The notes under the pieces: generated by a model
Database searches by the model: none
Told to the model about the DNA's origin: nothing
What the model saw: only the letters and a program-made list of their open reading frames with translations
DNA from: Patiria pectinifera
Lineage: Eukaryota > Echinodermata > Asteroidea > Valvatida > Asterinidae
Direction: 5' to 3'
Length of the DNA: 64,000 bases
Assembly: GCA_029964075.1 (NCBI GenBank)
Contig: CM057147.1
Span: 11,863,513 to 11,927,512, forward strand
Translations under genes and position numbers: made by a program
Part shown: positions 11,801-26,800 of the stretch, one piece after another
Position numbering within the stretch: position 1 is the stretch's first letter
How the letters are laid out: the number at the start of each line of letters is the position of its first letter

Positions 11801-14800
11801 TGTCCCATTAGTAAACTGCACAACATTGTATTAAATTGTGTTTTATCGACCGATGAATTCATAAAACCACAGAGTGCTGTGGCAGTTTTGGGCACTACAG
11901 GGAGTAATTAGACTGGATAATTTATATGCATCAGCGACTAAAGGGTTGACTCATTACAGTATCTTCTAGCCAGGATTTAATTGGATAAAGGCTCTCCCAG
12001 AGATGTTTTTGAGCTGGGTCCATCACAAGTCAATCACAAATCAAATCACAAGTAGGGCCCATAATTTAAAAGGGAATATGTTAGCCACATTTCCTTTGAA
12101 TAGGACTTCACTTGAGACCAAATGACTTGTGATTGATTAATGATTGACATTCCAGGACTTAACTACAACTCTGGAGATTTCTAAAGAGAACATCAGGGTT
12201 TTAAGTTGCCCAAGATCAGGGATGAACCAAAAAATTGCATAGAATTAAATTGTATAACTGTTTTAATACCACTGGTGTTGAGTATGCTTCAATCTCCGGC
12301 GGTGATGTATCGGGGTCCTTGGTGTGAATATCAAATATATTTCTGTGTATAGCAGGAGATGTGTAGCGCCATATGTCCGTCTCGAACAGAGTTTTTTTTC
12401 CAAAGAAGGGGATCTTCAACGTCACCAAACCTCTCAGCCGAATGATCAGAGGAATCATATCAATGTCCATCTTTAATCTGATAATGTGAGGGAAAGAAGG
12501 GTAATTCTCATTTTTTCCCCCGTCTTCTGTGTTTAATTTCTTAAATAATATTCTTGAAAAAGGTGTCATTGGTCTTCAGTGAGGATTATGTCATACTCCC
12601 AAACTGTCCCCATTTACCCCTTCTGTCAAGCCCCCTACACATTGAACTTTATCTTGGGGTCTGACAGGTGTTTTGTTAAAATATTACTTTGAATTTCCCA
12701 TGGCTTTGCAGGATACTTAAACTGCTCATTCCCAATCCACTTACCCAACATCCAGTGGGAACTTGGAGAAGAGAATCTCAGCCACAGTTGGAAAGCTAGT
12801 GTGTAGCATATCAGCAATCAGTTGCAACTCACCATACAGGATGAATCCAACAGAAACACCAGCCTGTGCATATGCACCTACCATAGGTGTTATGCCAGCC
12901 TATGAGGATATCCAACACTTCAAATGAATTCCTTTGTATCAAAGTAAAACTGTTCCTGGACATCTTTAAAGCAATTACACAGAACTTGTTAATATACCCA
13001 GCGTGCTATAGGGTGTTTCAAAAAAGAAGGAAACCCAGGTTCAAAGAATGAGTATGGACAGATGATATGTTTACTGGCTATAAAACTGGTATCATCTGAA
13101 AGCGTAATCTCTATGTTTTTCAATGATACCCTGTTTAGGTTTTCTAAGTCATGCATCACTGAGCATCATTGTCTTGAAAACTGAATGCAAAAATACAGTT
13201 GGTTCACTTTCATGAAAAAAACAAACCACTGAGCACAGTGTGCCTATTATTACGGAAATGTCTGTGAAATGGCTTGAATGTTAATCCTCAGGAAAATGGT
13301 ACATTGTTTTGAACATGGCTTGGTCAAAACGAGAAAATTCATGACAAACAATAAAATCCAGTTTTTAAACCAACCCGCCTTGTTTTGGGGTTTCTTTTTA
13401 TGCATTTGTGTCTTCTTCTTGAATACTTATTCTCATGCACACCATGCACCATTTTCTTTGAAAAGAAGCCTAAAATCAGGAAGGTTGAGGAGGACGTACA
13501 ACCCTTATTTCTTTTTGGATTTTTTAAAATCTTTTCAAGTGTAATTTGGGTCTATGCAATAATAGACTGGGAATGAAATAGTTGTCCATTTTCTAATACT
13601 ACCTGTGCTTTCATGGACACAAAGGCAACAGACAGTGGTATCTCCATGTCAAAGAATCCTCCTGCTTCAATGGCTGAAACAAGAAGGAAACAAGTCAGGT
13701 GTGTTTACAAACACAAATACCCTGCGACTGTGACTGTTCCCATGATCTAACACCACTCTTTTAACATCAACTTACATGTACATGTACTTGGGTAACATGG
13801 GACATTCATTGACATCATTAGTGTTTTCTGTAGGTTTTATATGAATTAATCCCTATAATCGCAGAATAAATACAACATTTCTAATGTTTTTGCCACTGTG
13901 TCCTTGACCTTTGACCTTTCGGCCCCAAATACAATACATGTAGGCTTCTTAGGATTAACAAGAACAATCCTCAAACCAAATTTGCAGTTCACATGTAAAG
14001 TATTTCTCAAGTTTGCAAGCTGTTAAACTTTCTTTTGTTTAAGCCACGGTGACCTTGACCCTTGACCTTTCGGCCCCAAAGCAATAGGCTTCTTAGGATT
14101 AACAAGAACAATCCATAAACCACATTTGAAGTTCACATTTACAGTATTTCTCAAGTTATTGCTCTAACAAAATTTGTTCAGAAACAAAGGGCACTTCTTA
14201 ATAAAAAAGGGTACTCCTATATCGGGTGGTAAGCGCCGGTGAAAAAGGGCATTTCAATGGAAAAGGGCAGTCTTTAGAAACTATTAGGGGGGGGTTAAAT
14301 CTCTCAACTGAACATGCTCTATGATGGTACTTACAAAAACCTACGTAGATAAATCCACCAACCAGCATGCCCCAGCCGGCTCGCAAAAACCTGGCTTGTC
14401 TTCTTGGGAAAGGAATCCTCCCCCTCAGGACGACATCAAACTGCTTGAAGTTGTCATCTGCCTTGCCATTTATGATAACATCAATGAACTCCTCAATCTT
14501 CCAATAAAAAAAAATAGGATTGCATATTAAGGGTTCAACTTGCTGGCTCTGCTACCATTAGCAAAGAATCCAAGCTCGCAACAGCAAAATCTTCCATGCC
14601 AACTGTTAGTGTATTTCACAGGTAAGGAATTTCGGCTTTTGTGCTTGCGTACATCCTATGACTTAAAATTCTTTGTTAAGCACAAGTAAACCACAAAATT
14701 ATAAATGAAAGCTCTATCCAATGATAATGTCTGCAGTTTACGGAAACTAAGCAAAGAGACATGAACTTTAACTTACAAAGGTCCTATAGAGAACACGTAA

Positions 14801-17800
14801 TTCCTTCATCAACTGAACCAAAGTCAATGGGTCGATATTCTGAAGATCCAGCATTGCTTCTAACTCCCCTATGGTCATGTTGGCAATACGTCCACCAAGA
14901 GCATCCAAACCTTTCTCTGTTGGAGGTCAGTGGGTCAACAAAATTAAAATTAAATCTGTAGGATCGGCAAAAGCCGCTACTACTAGGGATATGAACAATT
15001 TGTAACAATCTACATCCCTTAAGGGTTAATTTCATAATAACACAGGGCATTTCAATGTATAAACCTGCACTTTAAAGGTAGTACAATGTATACGTCATTA
15101 GCTTTTGCTGTGATTTTCAGAAGTGGATGGATTTGGGGGTTAGAATGCTATAGCAACTAACACTGACCTGTTAAAAGTTTTGTGTTAATAGACGTTGGAA
15201 AATCAAGAAAAAAAAATGCTGTTCTTGTAGTCTGATTCTCTGACCCTGCTTCACAAAAAAATGAGCTATTTATAGACATCAGGGAATTGTCAGGTCAGAG
15301 GGCCAGACTAGTTGGCTTGTACCCGTTCACACATCTTTGTAAACACCAGCAATCATGGATCCCTTATTGTCCCTAATCCTCATTCCTTTGTACTCAAACT
15401 TTTTAGCAACAGCTCTCATTGGTTTTGTACACAAATTTCAATCATGGGCTATCGGTCAATCGTGGACGTATTGTCTGTGCCCTAACACTTTTGTCCTAGG
15501 TCCGTGATTGCCGGTGTTCACATAGTCACCCATATGTAGACCAATTGCAAACAAAATGTGGGGTAACTAAATTTAGTAAATTGGGGGGAGTATTTCAAAA
15601 AAAAAGTCAGTTACTTTCCAAAGATGGTCAGCAAACCACATTTTGAAATTGATAGAAACATTCCACTTTTCTTGAAAACGCAAGGTGCCATGATTTCACA
15701 GGATGCTTGAGACTATCATAGTGGGGCTGTTGAGTGATACGATTGTGCACTTTGTGACTAAAGCATGAAACTTCGCATGTTGGTTCTTCATGCCATGAAG
15801 AAAATTTTCAGATGTGGAGACATTTCATATTTGACCTCTGGTGACCTTTGAGAGGTCAATGAACTTTACATACATTATTTATACTAATTGTTCTTGCAAA
15901 CACCACTTTCCTATGACCCCAGTCTATATCATAGGTCTTCAGGCAATGGAAATAATGATCAGATGTAAAAAAAAAAATCATACTTGACCTCCGGTGACCT
16001 TTCAGAGGTCAATGACCTATATATATACAGTATTTATAGTAATTTATAAGATTAGCGCTTTAAACCCCAACTTTGTCAAGACCCAATTCTAAAAGTTAGG
16101 TGTTCATGCTATGAAAAGCATTTTCATATGAAGGGCATTTCATATCTGACCTCTGGTGACCTTTAAGAGGTCAATGAACTTTGTATGCCCTATTTATAGA
16201 TATTTATAAGATTTATTATTCAAAACCCAACTATTTCAGGACCCAAGTCTAGACGTTGGCTCTTTGTGACATGAAAAGTATTTTCAGATATGGGGACATC
16301 ATAATCTGACTTTTGTTACCCTTTAATAGGTCAATGAACTTTATACCTTATTTTTCGCAATTTTTTTTATAGTTATTTGTCAAAACACCTTTTTTTGCAA
16401 CCCAAGCCTTAATATTGCAAAAGAAAAGTATTGCACCTATTATTATACAGTCATGTAATGAATTCAAATCCCACAAAAAAAATTGGGGCGACGTTTGACC
16501 TCCATTTCCCTTTTCAATTGGCAGACGCAACATGTTGGGACTGGGATAGAAGACTGTTGGACTTTCTTTACAATGCAATATGTACAAATGTCTAACAATA
16601 GTCACTCTTGGTAATTATTACACTCTGTGGTATCTAGATGGGCTTGGGTCACCACATTTTTTATCTTTTTACCAAGCCCACTGGTCACTGTCAGAGTGTG
16701 ATTCTTGTCCAATGTACCTCTTGTATTATGTTGCGCCCTTATCTGCCAGTCCAAAAGGTAATTAAAGATCAGAGGCCATAACGAAATTGTCCTTGGGGTC
16801 TGAATTCATGACATGCTGTAGAATAATACTTAAAATACACTTGTTTTGAACTATTTAGACTTAAGTCATGAAGAGGTGGCATTTGGAATATTAAATATGA
16901 TAAATAGCGGCAAATAGGGTATGCAAAGTTTATCGACCTCATAAAGGTCACCAGGGGTCAAATAGGAATGTTCACATATCTGAAAATTCTGTTCATGTCA
17001 CTAACAGCCAACTTTTAGACTTGGGTCACAAAAAAGTGGGGTTTTGAATCGTAAATCTTATAAATATCTTAATATAGGGTATACAAAATTCATTGACCTT
17101 TTAAGGTCACCAGAGGTCAGATATGAAATGACCGTCATAGGAAAATGCTTTTCATAGCATGAACACCGAACTTTTAAAATTGGGGCATGAAAAAGTTGGG
17201 GTTTAAAGTATTAATCTTATAAATTACTATAAATACTGTATATATAGGTCATTGACCTCTGAAAGGTCACCGGAGGTCAAGTATGATATTTTTTTCACAA
17301 CTGATCATTATTTCCATTGCCTGAAGACATATGACATAGACTGGGGTCATAGGAAAGTGGTGTTTGCAAGAACAATTAGTATAAATAATGTGTGTAAAGT
17401 TCATTGACCTCTCAAAGGTCACCAGAGGTCAAATATGAAATGTCTCCACATTTGAAAATTTTCTTCATGGCATGACAAGTTTCATGCTTTAGTCACAAAG
17501 TGCACAATTGTATCATATATTTGACCTTAACAGCCCCACTAATATTATTCACTCACAGTCAAGTAAGTTTTTTTTTAGTAATAATTGGTTGTTTAGTTTT
17601 TTTGATGTTTGCAAATGTTGTATATTTACCTTTAATACTACAATACTGATTAACTTTAAATAATTATACTCTTGTGAAAAAAACTCTGTAAAAGAAATTA
17701 GTGCCCAGGACTGGTTTTGATGAGCAATGACTGATGTGACGTTTGAGGAATGATAATATGGGACAAAATGTTGACCTTTAAATGCAAATTTACAAGAAAA

Positions 17801-20800
17801 TGTTTTGGCAACAAGCTTGAGTCTCTGGAAAAAAAATTTGTGGAGGGAAAATCTCACTTTCGTAAACTAGAAATGCATTTTACTTTTTTTTTCGGGAGAA
17901 CTAAAATGTACATACGTGTTAATCCTCCACCAATGATGACATCTCCCTGCCATGTGCCAGAGTCAGCGCCAGGACTAAGAATAAGGTCAAACAAACTAGC
18001 TCCCCCTGAAACAAAACAAGCACACCACTTGGACTGTATATCATTAAAAGTGCCGCCATGAGTGGATTTGAACCTGCAACCTTCCAAGTGGATGTCATAC
18101 ATTTTAATAGGATTTACCAAACTTCAGGTTCATTTCTCACTTCAGGTTCTTTTGTCGCGTCAGCTTTATCTCAGGTTTGAGAATCATTTCAAAGCCCTGC
18201 ACGTCTAACCCAAATGGAAATAGTTTACAAAAAAACATGGTTTGAGGGTTGAGAGTCAATATAAGCTCCCTGAGGTACATGTACTTGAAGTTGATAGACT
18301 TCGCCTCGGGAACTAGTCTGTCAACTTCCAATACCGAGGGGAGGTAATATCAACTATCCACCTAAACTAAACCATGTTTTATTTGTTTTATTATACCTTA
18401 TACATATTCTCAAAAATTTCTTGAAGCTACATATAAGTTTTCTCCAAGTAAGTTTTCTCCGTGTTGTTGTGCCCCATCTTTTCATGTAGCTGCTGCAAAC
18501 TGCTAGAGTGATGCTCAGGCGCTCCAAAATTGATTCCTAAAGCGCACGCGTAGTAGACTAGGGTACTGGTAACCAGTACAATAGTCTACTACGCATTCGT
18601 ATTTAAGCTGTGCGTGAAACCCCGCATGCACACTTAGTAAATAGTAAAACTAGCAGCTGACACGTGATGGTGAATGGACCAGTGAGAACTCAGCTCTCGA
18701 TCATGAATATGTATGAGGTATAGTAATCTTAACTGTGGCATCATGAGACTTGATGTTCCTGGGGCACAAAATGGACTCATATTGAGCTGGAATCCCCAAA
18801 GTCAGGGGTCTAAAATCTCCTGAAGCAAACCAGGAGACAAAGCCAGGGTTAATAGAAAATCCCCATAGAATACAGACTCCTACTTATCACTCACTAGTCC
18901 GTTCATCTTGTAGCATTACCTGTAGTCACTGAGAGTGACAGGTCCCTTCTTCTTCTCCTGGTAACTGGAGTTTCATCTTCATCACCAAAGATGAGAAGAC
19001 CCATGGAGCGTCGGCTTGCTGTACCTGATTCAGCAATCCCTGTAACAATTACACAGCTCGACTGAAATATTCATAAATACCTCAAACAGTTGGGCCATCA
19101 TGATGCATCAGCTTAATCATAAACAATACAAACATCAAGTTTACAACTGCTTCACTTTTATCCCCATATGAGCTCCGTAAATAGAAAGATTTGGGAAGAC
19201 CAAGGGGAGGAACTTGAATGTATTGCTACAGTACTCCTCACGCTCACAAAAAGAAGAGTATAAGTTTGAGTACACACAGAATAAAATTATTAATTCTTCC
19301 TTTGCATCATACAGTCTGAAACCAGTACACACACACTGTGTCTCAGCTCTCACGAGTGGTCCAAAGGCGCCATCTTCTTCTGCTTGTCAGAACTGATGTG
19401 AATTTCCTTTAATTTTATTCTTATTTTGTATGTTTAGCGAATATAACTTTTCCATATCATGTTAAATGTTCCTAAGCGAGACAGGCGAAGTCTATTTTGT
19501 TTGTAAATAAAGATCTATCAATGTAAACACCTGTGTATGTTGTATTTGTTCTTCTTCCCATTGTTTATTAAGCCATGACATGATCCAGTGTGTCAGTGTG
19601 AGTGCAGAAAGTGAAAGCGAGTGATTCTTATGCAAAATAGCGCTTTCACCAGCAGCTTTGGAATGCTGCAGATAGTGCGCGAATGGCAGAGAATAGCTCG
19701 ATCTACCGTGAGTAGTTTTATTGGTTACTATAGATACCATGTTTTTTTATTTTACCGAGTTTTGTTGACATTGGGTTGAGAAAATTAAATTTTGATTAAT
19801 GATATGATTAATGATCTGATGAGACACATTGTTAGCATCGATGTATGTTGCAATTCTTATGACGTCATATTGCTTTCTAAATGTTTAATTAAAAGTTTGA
19901 GATTAACATCAGTCGATTTAATTATGGATTATGTCATTGGATCATGGTTTGAGAATTGATAACTTTATTTTAAGTTTTAAGTGGAATTTTGTGAGTGATG
20001 ACGTCACAGATTGTCATGTTTGTGCAGATGACCTTTTTATGATTTTTTTTGCCAAATACAGAATGTGCTGTGGTAGTTATTATCGTTGCAAAACGCAGAA
20101 AGTTTAGTCTTTGAAATTATAAATTTCAGATGGCTCAGGGTCAGTACGCCAGAGCAAGGCGGAATCTTGCATTGCATGATGGGCCCATTATTGATGTAGC
20201 AACCCCAAGAACCCTACCTCAAGCAAAGTGGGCAGCCAAAGCACGGATGGCGCCTGCTGGGAGATAACTGAGACAGAGAGCTGCCCAGTCTCTGGATGGT
20301 TAGGCATGCAAGTCCAAGGGACAACCGGGAACAAACCGGAGGAGCCAGCAAACGCGTGATTTGCGAATACATTGGTAGGCCCACCTTACTTTGTTAAGTT
20401 TACTAAAGATTTGAGTTGAAGTATTGATTGATTTGAAGATCTGATTTGGAGATCTGAATTGGAGATTTGATTTAAGGAATCAAGCTGAAAAGTTGAAGAG
20501 TTGAAGATTTGAAAAGTCACGTGATCTATTGAGAGGAGATTGTATTATTTGTTTGGTATTTCTGGGTGTTTTGTTTGGATTTAATTTCGCTCTTGTTACT
20601 CCGTTTACTTGATTCATACCCCCAGTTTGTTTACTTTTCATTTAATATTCTGATTGGTTTATTTTTTTGTCTATTTGGTTTAATTGTTTAATTTGATTAA
20701 ATTCTTTTTTGAATTCTATTACTCAGTTTTTCATTGTTTTCTCCATAGTATTTTTGTTGTTGAGAGTGACAAACGGCCCAAAATTTTAAGTTTCGCCACA

Positions 20801-23800
20801 GCCTTTCATTGCGCGCGTTACACTGTTCATACAGTAGACTGTTGTTAATAAGTCAAATCTCAAGGGAATGGATAACAAATTTGAGGTATCTGGAGTTCGA
20901 GCTAAGCAAGGTTCCAGATTTTTCATGTTATCTACATGTACAATGTTCATGTACAAGTATGCACATCAATGGCTTCCACCAGTGTTGTAGTCGAGTCCTC
21001 CTCATCCGAGTCCGAGTCCGAGTCCGAGTCCTTGAGCAAAGGACTCGAGTCCGAGTCCGAGTCCTTGTCAATTTTTGATGTCCGAGTCCGAGTCCGAGTT
21101 CTTGAAAAAAGGACTCGAGTCCGAGTCCGAGTCCTTATGTATCAAATTCAAGTCGCGGTTCACCAATACTATATTAACGTTTTCAAAATGTCACTATCAA
21201 ATGTCAGGTGATAGAGAAGGGGTAATGGTTTTGAAACAACAGTCAACAGTCATGCAGTTCAACACGGTAAACAACACACGCGAACGTGATTAATATTATT
21301 GATTGTGTGTAAAGTGAAGCGAGCGACGCAGATCATTGAGATTTTGGGTGTTTTTTTCGCCCAAACACCCCAAACCCGGAAGTTGTATCGTACATGCAAT
21401 ACGCGGCACGTTGGGCGATATTGATCATATTGGGCGTGTAAAAGCACCCACGTGCGCTAAATGGGTATGAATTCGAGCCCAATTATTGTATGGCGTTGAT
21501 TCCATGCGGCTGAGATAGCTCCTTGTCATTGTGTCAACCATGTTAGTAATATTGAACAAAAAGTCCAACACACCGGCAAGCAACTGAATAACTGATGAAT
21601 CAATTTATTTGGTGGGCAATTGGCTAGGTTAGGTTGGAATGGATCAATTGATCATTGATCAATCGGCAAGTTATTTTTGCGAGCGGCAGAACTGCCTTCC
21701 ACAGCAAAACCAAATCAAGGTGAAAGACATAAAATAATTGAAATAAAACACCTAAAAAAGACTCGATTTTGCCGGACTCGAGCCGGACTCGAAGCCGAGT
21801 CCTCGAGTCCTTGGGGTCCGAGTCCGAGTCCGAGTCCGAGTCCTTGAGCAAAGGACTCGAGTCCAAGTCCGAGTCCTTGAAAAAAGGACTCGAGTCCGGA
21901 CTTGAGTCCGAGTCCCGAGTCCGAGTCCTACAACACTGGCTTCCACCGTAACTTGTTATGGAAATTGACACAATATTTGACACTTCCTTTCTATATTTTC
22001 CATTCCAATGGTGTATTTTTTTGTCACAAATCATCGTTTTACTCAAATTCAATTTTGTTCTTACCTAAAAATGTCTGCTCTATAGATAAACACAACAATT
22101 AACCATTCAAATTGTGTAACTGCGTGTGGCAAATTTATATTTCATGTTGTTTATTTATAGATATTGCCGCACCATGCTCGGGATTTTCAGATGTGCGGTC
22201 ACTTGGTCAGGTCCTGATAAGTTAATCGTTAGAGGACGCACCAGCTGCAGCTGGGAGAGCAGTAGCGATCAGGCTCTGCAACATCACATCTGCAAAGGTT
22301 TCCAATGCGGTCACATGGCTACCGCAAGAGCCAGCAATTGGCCTACCGGCATGCGGGCTACAATTGGGCCTGCGGTAGCAATCAGGCCTACTGGAAAGCT
22401 AGGATTTGTTGCGGTTACGGGCTGGATTCCAATGACAATGGCAGCGTGCATGCTGCATCCACACGTCAAAAGATGCAGTGCCTCTGGCTGCAGTGCAGGC
22501 ATTTCGAGTTACGGGGTTATTCATATACAAAATATCCTATTCTCTTGACGGGGTATGGAGAGTATTACTTTAAGATAAACGGAGATTTGAGTTAATCGAA
22601 TTTTGACTTAACAGGAGTTCACTGTACATGGAGTCTATTGAAACAAATACATTTTCACAGGCATACAACTTGCCATATAATTTTCAAACTCATAAACTTC
22701 ATGTCAGGCAAGACTGTACATGTATGAATGTAGCCATGCAGGTTCTCCTTGAGCCATTAAAAAAATTGCAGCAGTGAATGGCAAAATCTTACACCAAGTC
22801 AATTTAGATCCTCTTTAAGACCTCTGGGTTCAACACCCAATTAAACAACATTTGTAGTTTAATCCAAATTCATTTCAGACTATTAAGAAGAAACTTACTG
22901 GGTTTGACGGCTTTCTCTGGCTGAAGCTTAGTCATGACGTTATCCTCTGCTGAAAACGAGGTGGAGTTTCCATTAAGAATGGTCTTAAAGTAGGCCCTGG
23001 CCTTGTCTATAGCATTAGCTGTCAGGTCTTCCATGCTGTCCATTCCCTCAGCAGATTCACTAACGTTACATGGAGTACACCAAAGAAATTGGTAATAAGA
23101 ATGAGTACCTCCAAATCAGGCAGTGGGTCTGAGATTTGATGGTGAAAAATTGTGTCAAGGCACCTTAACAAAAAGTGTCTAAAACTTCCCTGAAATGACA
23201 TCCTTTACCTTGTGAATGACTGTTATTCTTGAGCTTGTTACATTCTCAATGACCTTTCGCATTAAATTTATTTTTAATATAAAATCTAAAACTTTTTAAA
23301 AATAAGAGCCTTAAATACCAATCACCAATCAACAAAAATTAGTCCACATATCACCCCGAACCACCCTGCCTTTTATTCCCTCTAATCATGCTAATGCCAA
23401 AACCTTCCCAGCACTGTACAATTTATGGATACATCAGGGAATAAATAAAATATAATACAGTGTAATAAAGTTATAATGGCTAAGCCACCTTAACGTTTTG
23501 GTCTTAGCCCGTGACAGAGTAGAAGACTGCGGAGAGATAGTAAAGGCCTATAAAAATGGACTATATCCGTAAAGGTAGGGCTTGACTCCTTATACTTACA
23601 ACAACAATAGCCTCTGAAGAAAAACTTGTTAAGTTCGCAATGTCAGGCCGCACTATTTTTTTTTAGATTCCTTTAACTTGACATATTATTCTCTTGGGAT
23701 GTGATTTTGTCTACCTTACTTTTGAAATGAAAGAGCTTAGTGCTGATTAAACATTGGTTTTTTTTTGGTCTACTCACAGGTCGTCCACACTTCTTCTCTT

Positions 23801-26800
23801 CCTCCTTGTGCTGCTGCCTCCTCCTTGATCAGCACACTCTGATTCTGAGAAAATCGCATCTCTGAGAATGACAATGGGTTCAGCACATGCACCCGGCCAG
23901 CACAAGCTGATGTCTAGATCCACGTCATAGATAGTACTGTGGGGCCGCTCTACATCATACCTACATGCACATGGACAATTGTAGAGGCATGTTCAAATTA
24001 AATGTAGTATGGAAGCCAAGAAACCAAGTGTTCTTTTCTGTGCTGAGGGAAAAAAAGGTACTCAGAGCCTCAGTTTAACTGCTAATTTGTAATGTACAGG
24101 GTGAGTCCAAAAAAACAAAACCCAAATGTCGGGACCATTGTTTTAGTGAAGTTCTAAATGTAGCACTTTAAAAAATCTGAGATATGAAAGCTCAATTCAT
24201 AAGCTTTCTTTTAGTGCAAGAATCATTCAAATCACTCGTACTTTTCAAGTTACGGACTTTTAAACACAACCACCATTTTAAAGTTCTGCCCACGGATCAC
24301 AAATGGTAAGTGTTCTTTCAGCCAAACGAAAACAAATCACATAGGGATGCGTGTGAATTGTTTTTGTTTTGCTGAAAGAAGGTACATCTTTTGTGTGATC
24401 CGTGGACAGAACTGTAAAACGGTGGTTGTGTGTACAATTCCATAACTTAGTACTTCCAAGTACTTGAGTGATTTAAATGATTCTTGCACAAAAAGAAAGC
24501 TTTTGAATTGGGCTTTTATATCCTAGATTTTGAAGGTGCTACATGCAGAAATTCACTAAAACAATAGTCCCGACATTTGGGTTTCGTGGTTTTTTTACTC
24601 ACCCTGTATTAATTATAGCATATTTGTTGTTGAGATCACATGCATTGAGTATTGCACTGTTAAGGATTCTTTGTGTTTTTGGCATGCGCTGCTGTCATGT
24701 ACAGTACACTGAGTGAAGGGTGTCAGCAATGATGTCTGTCACTCATATATCATACAGCAGGCGTGAGAAAGATTTATATTTTTAAGCGACCTTGAATCCT
24801 CTATCCTGATTGGTCGATCCACGGCAAGAATAGTGTGATATTATCCTATTATGATATTATCCTACCATGGTCAATAGCACTCAGTATATTGTGCTTTTCC
24901 AAGATACATGTGTTTACGTGCCATATTTGCACGCCTGTAATTGGATGACCACTGAATAGTGATCCCAGCTTGCATGTTGCGTCTTTACTGTGTGTCAGGT
25001 TTTCTTTAAGATAAGTTTGTCCACTTGGCCTTAGGCTCGTAGCATATGAGACACAGATGCACTACAATATTTTGTGTTCCACTCAAACTCGTGTGATAAA
25101 AATAATCCATCTTTACACTCAAACACCACATCACAAAGTTTTTGCAATGAGCAGAGGTGAGTGAAACTACGGTTTTTAAGCAGTTGCAGAGTTAGACCTG
25201 TTGAAAGGGGATTTAATTTGTTACCCCACAGGACCAACTCCCACTTTCAAGCTTTGATGATTCCTTTAAAAAAGGCTAATCTTACTCAAGCATATTGGTG
25301 CCGAGTTCCGCCAGGAATGTTGCAACTGTGTACTGACAGCTGCCCATCTTGATTACATGTATGCCTGCCCTGTTTACAATTGTTTGGATTTTTGTAACTC
25401 TCTGTTTGGATTTTTGTAACTCTATGTTGTATCATCTACCCCGTAACCAACTTGCTCGTCTGCGAAGTCTCCAAACTTCTGCTGCTTGTATTGTGACCCT
25501 GGCTCCCTCTAGAGCCCATATCACCCCAATTTTGCAGTCTCTGCACTGTCTCCATGTTGCTAACGGGGTTAAGTACAAACTGTTACTGCTTGTTTTTCAT
25601 TGCCTGCATGTTTACGTTTACGTCAGTGACTCAGCAGAATGCATCAGTTTGGATGTAATGCCAAGGGGCTGACTGGTGCTTGTGTGCAGTGCAGACATAT
25701 AAGTGCTTAAAGACAAATATAACTTAAGAAACAAGGGTGTCGAAGAGGAAGACAAAGACGAAGAAAAACGACACTTGGATCCAATGAGGTGCAAGTAAAA
25801 ATCAGCAACTGCTTAGAGGCTGGTCGGTACTCCTCCCTTGAACGCCTCAACAGTCAGGGCAGACAACACCACATCAGGGAGGGTGTTCCATAGTTGAAAT
25901 GTTCTGCAGAAGGAGGGGTACCCGTAGAGTTGGGTGCAGCTGGTGATGATCTGTAGTTAACCGAGATGGGAGACAGATTGAGAGCTGGCTTAATGGCAAC
26001 AATGCTGCGCTGTATCTTGTAAAGCATGACCAAACTTCATGCTGCTTGTCTTCTCCATTCAACGGAGTTCCACTGGAGTTCTTGGCGCACAGTAGTCACA
26101 CTCTCCCTGTGGTGGTATTTTTGGAGCACAAACCTGGCTGCACGGCGTTGAATGCTTTCTTTCGTGGTATACCTGTAGGGGCTCCAAGCTTGGCTGCTGT
26201 ACCCCAGATGTGGTCTGACGAGACCGATGTAAACTTGTTCTTGTATCTTTGGGGAGCAAGTTCTCAAGTTGCGATGCATGAGTCCAAGCATTCTGTTGGC
26301 TTTGGAGGTGATTTTATTCATATCCTTTGACCATGCCATATAGGTGGAAAATGTAAGGCCCAGGTAAGGGTAGTCGGTGACGGAAGTAGCTGGTTGTTGC
26401 CTAGATGGTACTGGATATCTATGATGATGCGACGATGGGTGAACCTCATCAGGTGACACTTGTTTATGTTAAACAACATTTGCTAGTCAAGGGACCATTA
26501 GTGAAGTCGGTCGAGATCTTGCTGTAACTTGACGCTGTCGCTGGTGTTGGAAACAGACTTGTAAATGAGGCAGTCTTCTGTGAACAAGCGCAGTTTGGAG
26601 GCGATGGCCAGGTAGCAAATCATTGATAAATGTGAGGAAAATTAGTGGTCCCAGCACGGTACCCTGGTACCCCAGATGTAACGGGTACCCAGTCAGAAGA
26701 CTGACCATCGTTGCGTTGACAACCCGTTGGGATCGTTGAGTTAAGAAATGTTCTACCCACAACAGGAGAGGGCCTCTGATGTCATAGTTGTCAAGTTTCC

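Noticed and set aside
18010-18080. Additional SINE with GGTTCAAATCC box next to the 17916-18005 exon
   Set aside because: Only the B-box-like segment is visible; too short to call.
20129-20266. 45-codon plus-strand frame starting MAQGQYARARRNLALHD after an acceptor-like TTTCAG
   Set aside because: Too short and not supported by neighbouring exons; may be a retrotransposed scrap.
22126-22548. 140-aa plus-strand frame
   Set aside because: No recognisable motif, opposite to the gene, inside an intron rich in repeats; likely chance.
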